Source of the DNA: Desulfosporosinus sp.
Lineage (GTDB): Bacteria; Bacillota; Desulfitobacteriia; Desulfitobacteriales; Desulfitobacteriaceae
Assembly: GCA_016278585.1 (NCBI GenBank)
Contig: JADQBO010000025.1
Coordinates: 1-9,672 of the forward strand
Direction: 5' to 3'
Length of the DNA stretch: 9,672 nt
In this document: piece after piece, positions 6,412 through 9,672 of the stretch
How positions within the stretch are numbered: the first letter of the stretch is position 1
How the letters are laid out: each line of letters opens with the position of its first letter
Position numbers and translations under genes: made by a program
The notes under the pieces: model-generated
The model's input: only the letters and a program-made list of their open reading frames with translations
The model's database searches: none
What the model was told of the DNA's origin: nothing

Positions 6412-7566
6412 ATGATTACGTCTTATGAAGTTTTTGTACCCGCTATCATGGGTAGCGGATCATCCCTGAGGACTGGCATCAAGGTTCGAGAGTTGGGATG
6501 TAAAAAGGTTTTATTAGTTTATGATAGTGGGCTTAAGGCCGTTGGTATTGCTGACACTATTCTAGAAAATCTTCAGAATGCCGGTATAGAAACTGTTATT
6601 TTTGATGGTGTTCTTCCAGATCCACCGGATACGATGATTGAAGAAGCAGCAGAAATGGCACGTAGTAAAGCAATTGACGGGATCGTTGCCATAGGTGGGG
6701 GTAGTGCCATCGATACAGCCAAGGGTATCAACGTTTTAATTAATAATGCGCCTCCCATTATGAAATACTTCGGGGTTCAAAAGAACCTCAAGCCCGGAGT
6801 ACCCATGATTTTCATACCTACGACCAGCGGCACTGGCAGCGAAGTTACTAATATGTGCGTTGTCTCTTGCACCTCACGAGGGAATAAAGATAGCGTAGTA
6901 AGTCCGGTATGTGTCGGTACACTAGCTATTCTTGATCCTGAGCTCACCATTGGGTTACCTCCTAAAATGACTTCAGCGACAGGTGTTGACGCCTTAGCTC
7001 ATGCAGTAGAATCCCTTACCGGAGCACATTCCAATCCTCTTTCAGATGCCTTGGCGCGGGACTCAATTCGTTTAATTGCCAAATGGCTTCCTATAGCTTA
7101 CAAAGATGGTACTAACCTCGAAGCAAGAGAGCATATGTTGCTCGCTTCCATGTTTGCGGGAATGGCGTTTACGAATGCACTTGTCCATCTTGGCCATTCG
7201 ATAGGGCATACCTTAGGGGCTAAATTCCATCTTCCACACGGGATTGCTTGCGCTATAGTTCTCCCTGAAGTTATGGAATATGCATCTAAAACAGAATCTA
7301 AAAAGGTACGGATGGTCTGCGAGTGTTTGGGTGTAAACCTAGCTGAGGACGCAACTCCTGAGGAAATAGGTGTCACGACCAAAAAGGCCGTACGCTCTTT
7401 ACTTAAATCTCTAGAACTACCTAATCTGAAAGAACTAGGTATACCCTATGAAGAAGTAATCAAGGTAGCTCCCTTCGTGACAGCGGATACAGGTTTTGCG
7501 TTGGTGCCCTACCGCATCACTGCAGCAAAGGTTGCAGAAATGCTAAAGTCCGCCTACGATGCTTAA
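6412..7566 (+). CDS. Iron-containing (group III) alcohol dehydrogenase
   Basis: 384 aa, the standard length for this NAD(P)-dependent family, which interconverts alcohols and aldehydes in the cytoplasm. Visible motifs: the nucleotide-binding GGGSAIDTAKG (95-105), IPTTSGTGSEVTN (135-147), and the four metal ligands Asp193 and His197 (DALAH), His262 (HLGHSIGH) and His276 (HLPHG). All are intact, so the enzyme should be active. AAGGAG (6395-6400) is 11 nt before the ATG, slightly long, but no better start is present. The gene leads the operon, 39 bp ahead of the aldehyde oxidoreductase ribosome-binding site region, and diverges from pucR. It probably makes the aldehyde that the next enzyme oxidises, or reduces an aldehyde formed from an acid. 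FucO-like, butanol and ethanol dehydrogenases all share these motifs, so the substrate is open. Confidence 0.94.
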   Translation: MITSYEVFVPAIMGSGSSLRTGIKVRELGCKKVLLVYDSGLKAVGIADTILENLQNAGIETVIFDGVLPDPPDTMIEEAAEMARSKAIDGIVAIGGGSAIDTAKGINVLINNAPPIMKYFGVQKNLKPGVPMIFIPTTSGTGSEVTNMCVVSCTSRGNKDSVVSPVCVGTLAILDPELTIGLPPKMTSATGVDALAHAVESLTGAHSNPLSDALARDSIRLIAKWLPIAYKDGTNLEAREHMLLASMFAGMAFTNALVHLGHSIGHTLGAKFHLPHGIACAIVLPEVMEYASKTESKKVRMVCECLGVNLAEDATPEEIGVTTKKAVRSLLKSLELPNLKELGIPYEEVIKVAPFVTADTGFALVPYRITAAKVAEMLKSAYDA

Positions 7567-7605
7567 TGAACTCTGCAACTCTACAATTGAAAGGAGAGTA
7601 TAACT

Positions 7606-7698
7606 ATGTGGTCCAAATTAGTTATTGATATGCAAACTCTAACACTTAGTAAAGAACCTTGGATGAAGAGTATCAAGAGCTTGGGGGTAAAGGTTTAA
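7606..7698 (+). pseudogene. Frame-disrupted N-terminus of the aldehyde ferredoxin oxidoreductase gene
   Basis: A strong AAGGAG (7591-7596) lies 9 nt before ATG 7606, 39 nt after the adh stop codon. This frame reads MWSKLVIDMQTLTLSKEPW, matching in layout the first beta strands of AOR-family proteins (short aromatic start, then a turn and a strand ahead of the acidic helix). It then goes out of frame and stops at 7696-7698. The next part of the enzyme (DEEYQELGGKGL) is read in the -1 frame from 7662. Adding one G to the GG at 7661-7662 would fuse the two into one protein of about 568 aa. I see no slippery heptamer there. A true deletion or a homopolymer base-calling error are the main explanations; an independent 30-aa peptide is unlikely. 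Confidence 0.7.
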
Positions 7699-9308
7699 TT
7701 GCGCAGTACATGATAAAAAATGTTCCTCCCACCTGCGATCCATTGAACAGTGAGAACCAACTTATTATCTGTACGACAATATTCGCCGGAACTAAGTTAA
7801 CCACGGCGCATAGACTTTCAATCGGTGGTAAAAGTCCTTTAACTGGAGGGATTAAAGAGAGCAATGCAGGTGGTTATGCCGCAGCCCTACTAGCTGAGCA
7901 AGGGATTAAGCTAATTGTAGTCAAGGAGATACCCACTGATGACCGCCTATGGCTTTTGCATATCGATCCCCAAGGGAATGCATCATTAAAGGATGCAAGT
8001 ATGTATGAAGGAATCAACAATTACGAGCTTGTAGAAAAGCTGCATGAAAGTTTTGGCAATAAGCTTGCTACTATTTCCATAGGCAGCGCAGGAGAACGTC
8101 TTTATAAATGTGCTTCTGTACAGGTTTCTGAATTTGGCTCTGGCCATCCGAGCCGTGCGGCTGCTCGCGGCGGCTTAGGTGCGTTAATGGGGAGTAAACG
8201 ACTTAAGGCCGTCGTCATTGAGAAACCGTTGGAGCCATTTAAGGTCCCTTATGCCGATGAGGCTAAGTTCAATGAAGCTTGTCTAAAGATTAACAAATTA
8301 ATTGCCGAGGGTACAAAAAACGATCCCTTCCATAACGTAGGCACAATTTCTACAATAGAAGTAACAGGTGTTAATGGTATTCTTCCGGTCGATAACTTTT
8401 CAGGTAAGCTCTTTCCTGATTATACAGAGGTCGGAGCAAACAAGTTTATGTCAAATCTTGCCACCCGTGGTGGAAGCAATAAGCGTGCTTGTCAACCAGG
8501 CTGTATCGTACGCTGTTCTAACGTATACAATGATAAGAATGGAAACTATCTCACTTCGGGCTTTGAATATGAAACGGTAGCACTCTTTGGACCAAACTGT
8601 CACATAAGCGATTTAGATGCTATTGCCAAGATGGATCGTATCTGTGATGATCTCGGTGTAGATACTATGGATATAGCATGCGCCGTTGCCCTGTGCATGG
8701 AAACTGATAAAATAAAGTGGGGCGATTCTGATGCCGCTCTTGGTCTACTAAAGGAAATGGTAGAGGGTACAGAATTTGGAAACGTCCTCGGCAATGGTTG
8801 TGAGGCTGTGGGTAAACGACTAGGGTGTCAGCGTATCCCTGTGGTAAAACACCAAGCAATAGCCGGCTATGACCCACGTAACACGAAGGGGACGGGGATC
8901 ACTTATTCCACGAGCCCAATGGGTGCAGATCATACTGCAGGCCTTACTATGGGGCGTGCTTTTGATGACAGCGGCCGGGCGGCCCAAGCCTATGTCTCTA
9001 ATAAATTGCAAGTAGCCATGTCTTTTGCAGATAGTATGATGTGTATTTTTGCCTTTGCACATACGATCCCAGGATTACCGTTGTTTGGAGAAATGATGGC
9101 AGGTCTCTATGGTGGCGAACCAGTACTCTCCCGTATTACTGGTATGGGTGTAAAAACGCTATTGACCGAGAGAGCCTTCAATAAGATGGCAGGAATGACC
9201 CTTAAAGATGATAGACTTCCCGATTTCTTCTACAATGAGCGTTCTAGCGCAACTGGTTCTAAGTTCGATATTGACGATTACGAATTGGAGGTGCTTTTCG
9301 ACTTCTGA
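7659..9308 (+). CDS. Aldehyde ferredoxin oxidoreductase (AOR family, tungsten/molybdopterin), 5' end frameshifted
   Basis: The open frame gives 549 aa from TTG 7659, which has no ribosome binding site; the natural start is probably ATG 7606 in the other frame. AOR-family features: LGGKGLIAQYM (8-18), CDPLNSENQLI (26-36), KSPLTGG and SNAGGYAAALL (58-78), ARGGLGALMGSKRLKAV (169-185), all pterin-binding regions; YDPRNTKGTGITYSTSPMGADH (404-425); and DDRLPDFF near the end. Cys278, Cys282, Cys286 and Cys462 are candidate [4Fe-4S] ligands, the last in DSMMCIFAFA. The first three are spaced C-x3-C-x3-C, against C-x2-C-x3-C in Pyrococcus AOR. The enzyme would oxidise an aldehyde to its acid, or reverse, with ferredoxin, in the cytoplasm. 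It follows the Fe-ADH and overlaps the sulfur-carrier gene by 1 bp. The family is certain; the substrate and whether W or Mo is used are not. Confidence 0.88.
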   Translation: MDEEYQELGGKGLIAQYMIKNVPPTCDPLNSENQLIICTTIFAGTKLTTAHRLSIGGKSPLTGGIKESNAGGYAAALLAEQGIKLIVVKEIPTDDRLWLLHIDPQGNASLKDASMYEGINNYELVEKLHESFGNKLATISIGSAGERLYKCASVQVSEFGSGHPSRAAARGGLGALMGSKRLKAVVIEKPLEPFKVPYADEAKFNEACLKINKLIAEGTKNDPFHNVGTISTIEVTGVNGILPVDNFSGKLFPDYTEVGANKFMSNLATRGGSNKRACQPGCIVRCSNVYNDKNGNYLTSGFEYETVALFGPNCHISDLDAIAKMDRICDDLGVDTMDIACAVALCMETDKIKWGDSDAALGLLKEMVEGTEFGNVLGNGCEAVGKRLGCQRIPVVKHQAIAGYDPRNTKGTGITYSTSPMGADHTAGLTMGRAFDDSGRAAQAYVSNKLQVAMSFADSMMCIFAFAHTIPGLPLFGEMMAGLYGGEPVLSRITGMGVKTLLTERAFNKMAGMTLKDDRLPDFFYNERSSATGSKFDIDDYELEVLFDF

Positions 9309-9508
9309 TGATTAAGGTAAACGGGCAAGCAATTAACTTTGAAAAGGGAATGACTTTATTAGATGCTCTAAAAGCGGCTGGAGAATCCCCCGATGTCATG
9401 ACTTTGGTCGTCGTAAACGGAGTACTTATACCCTTTGGTCAACCATACAGGCAACCCCTAACTGACGGTGCTGAGGTAAAACTGCTACCCATCGTTTCTG
9501 GGGGATGA
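9308..9508 (+). CDS. MoaD/ThiS-like sulfur carrier protein
   Basis: A 66-aa ubiquitin-fold protein: MIKVNGQAINF (beta hairpin), GMTLLDALKAAG (helix), VVVNGVLIP, then LTDGAEVKLLPIVSGG ending exactly in Gly-Gly. The C-terminal Gly-Gly is the residue pair adenylated and thiocarboxylated in MoaD and ThiS. The start ATG shares its A with the TGA stop of the AOR gene (TGATG), and GGAGGTG (9287-9293) lies 14 nt upstream, so translation is coupled. Directly following an AOR, it most likely carries the dithiolene sulfur for that enzyme's tungsto/molybdopterin, as a dedicated MoaD. A ThiS role in thiamine synthesis is less likely because no thi gene is nearby. Confidence 0.85.
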   Translation: MIKVNGQAINFEKGMTLLDALKAAGESPDVMTLVVVNGVLIPFGQPYRQPLTDGAEVKLLPIVSGG

Positions 9509-9551
9509 CCTATCAAAAACAGTCTGCCTAACAATTATCTAATTTTTAACA

Positions 9552-9595
9552 AATCCCCGCACTTTTAAGAAGTGTCGGGGATTCTTTATGTATTT
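9552..9595 (+). terminator. Intrinsic terminator of the adh-aor-moaD operon
   Basis: The stem AATCCCCG-CACTT (9552-9564) pairs with AAGTG-t-CGGGGATT (9570-9583): 13 base pairs with one bulged T and a 5-nt loop, followed by CTTTATGTATTT. The T-tract is broken but the stem is GC-rich, and it lies 43 bp after the last stop codon. An A-rich left flank could let it work in both directions. Confidence 0.75.
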
Positions 9596-9607
9596 GCCAA
9601 GCAAAAG

Positions 9608-9635
9608 GGCGCACATTAAACATTCAACGTGCGCC
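9608..9635. terminator. Second hairpin, possible terminator of an off-window minus-strand gene
   Basis: GGCGCAC (9608-9614) and GTGCGCC (9629-9635) form a perfect 7-bp GC-rich stem with a 14-nt loop. On the minus strand it is followed by CTTTTGC, a short T-run, so it may end a convergent transcript from beyond the right edge. On the plus strand no T-run follows. Confidence 0.4.
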
Positions 9636-9672
9636 TAGTGGATCTTTCCTATGGTTCAAATCAATAAAAAAT

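Noticed and set aside
7655..7670. Programmed -1 frameshift in the AOR gene
   Set aside because: No X-XXY-YYZ slippery heptamer is present at the junction, and no strong stem-loop was noticed just downstream.
7606..7698. Independent 30-aa leader peptide ahead of AOR
   Set aside because: Its first 19 residues join directly to the AOR sequence if one base is added, and the AOR body has no ribosome binding site of its own, so a frameshifted N-terminus is simpler.
8368..8580. 70-codon plus-strand frame and several minus-strand frames within the AOR gene
   Set aside because: They are shadows of the AOR frame, without ribosome binding sites or family features.
9650..9672. tRNA T-arm-like GGTTCAAATC near the right edge
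   Set aside because: The flanking bases do not make a 5-bp stem, and no acceptor, D or anticodon arm can be found on either side.

Overview
The window looks like chromosomal DNA of an anaerobic, low-to-mid GC Firmicute of the Clostridia/Peptococcaceae type (Desulfosporosinus or Desulfitobacterium would fit). This is inferred from the strong AGGAGG-type ribosome binding sites, the moderately AT-rich codon use, and an oxygen-sensitive tungsten/molybdopterin aldehyde oxidoreductase next to an iron-dependent alcohol dehydrogenase. The species cannot be fixed from the sequence alone. Genes are densely packed in three regulator-headed blocks. I see no transposase, CRISPR array, rRNA or tRNA.

Block 1 (1-1378, minus strand): a TetR-family repressor gene followed by the 5' end of a gene for a HlyD/YbhG-type membrane fusion protein that runs off the left edge. 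The arrangement resembles TetR-controlled ABC-type efflux operons. The tetR promoter region carries a good sigma-A promoter and two adjacent perfect short palindromes, which suggests autoregulation.

Block 2 (about 1527-4636, plus strand): a MarR-family regulator gene, an overlapping gene for a 14-TM (DHA2, EmrB/QacA-type) MFS drug exporter, and 103 bp later a gene for an NmrA-like NAD(P)-binding oxidoreductase. The marR promoter (TTGACC-17-TATACT) is preceded by a 19-bp palindrome. Part of that palindrome is repeated exactly 50 bp downstream, across the -35 box. Blocks 1 and 2 diverge from a shared 348-bp gap and are both efflux loci with their own repressors.

Block 3 (4693-9595): a PucR-type regulator (minus) diverges from a plus-strand operon of iron-containing alcohol dehydrogenase, AOR-family aldehyde:ferredoxin oxidoreductase and a 66-aa MoaD/ThiS-like sulfur carrier ending in Gly-Gly, closed by a hairpin terminator. 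The simplest reading is a self-contained alcohol <-> aldehyde <-> carboxylate module: the Fe-ADH interconverts alcohol and aldehyde, the AOR oxidises the aldehyde (or reduces the acid) with ferredoxin, the small carrier supplies dithiolene sulfur for the tungsto/molybdopterin cofactor, and PucR senses a metabolite. The substrate is unknown.

The most notable anomaly is at the 5' end of the AOR gene. The well-placed ribosome binding site and ATG at 7606 open a frame that encodes the expected AOR N-terminus but stops at 7698, while the rest of the enzyme is read in the -1 frame from about 7659. One missing G in the CCTTGG run at 7657-7662 explains it. It is either a real inactivating mutation or a base-calling error.
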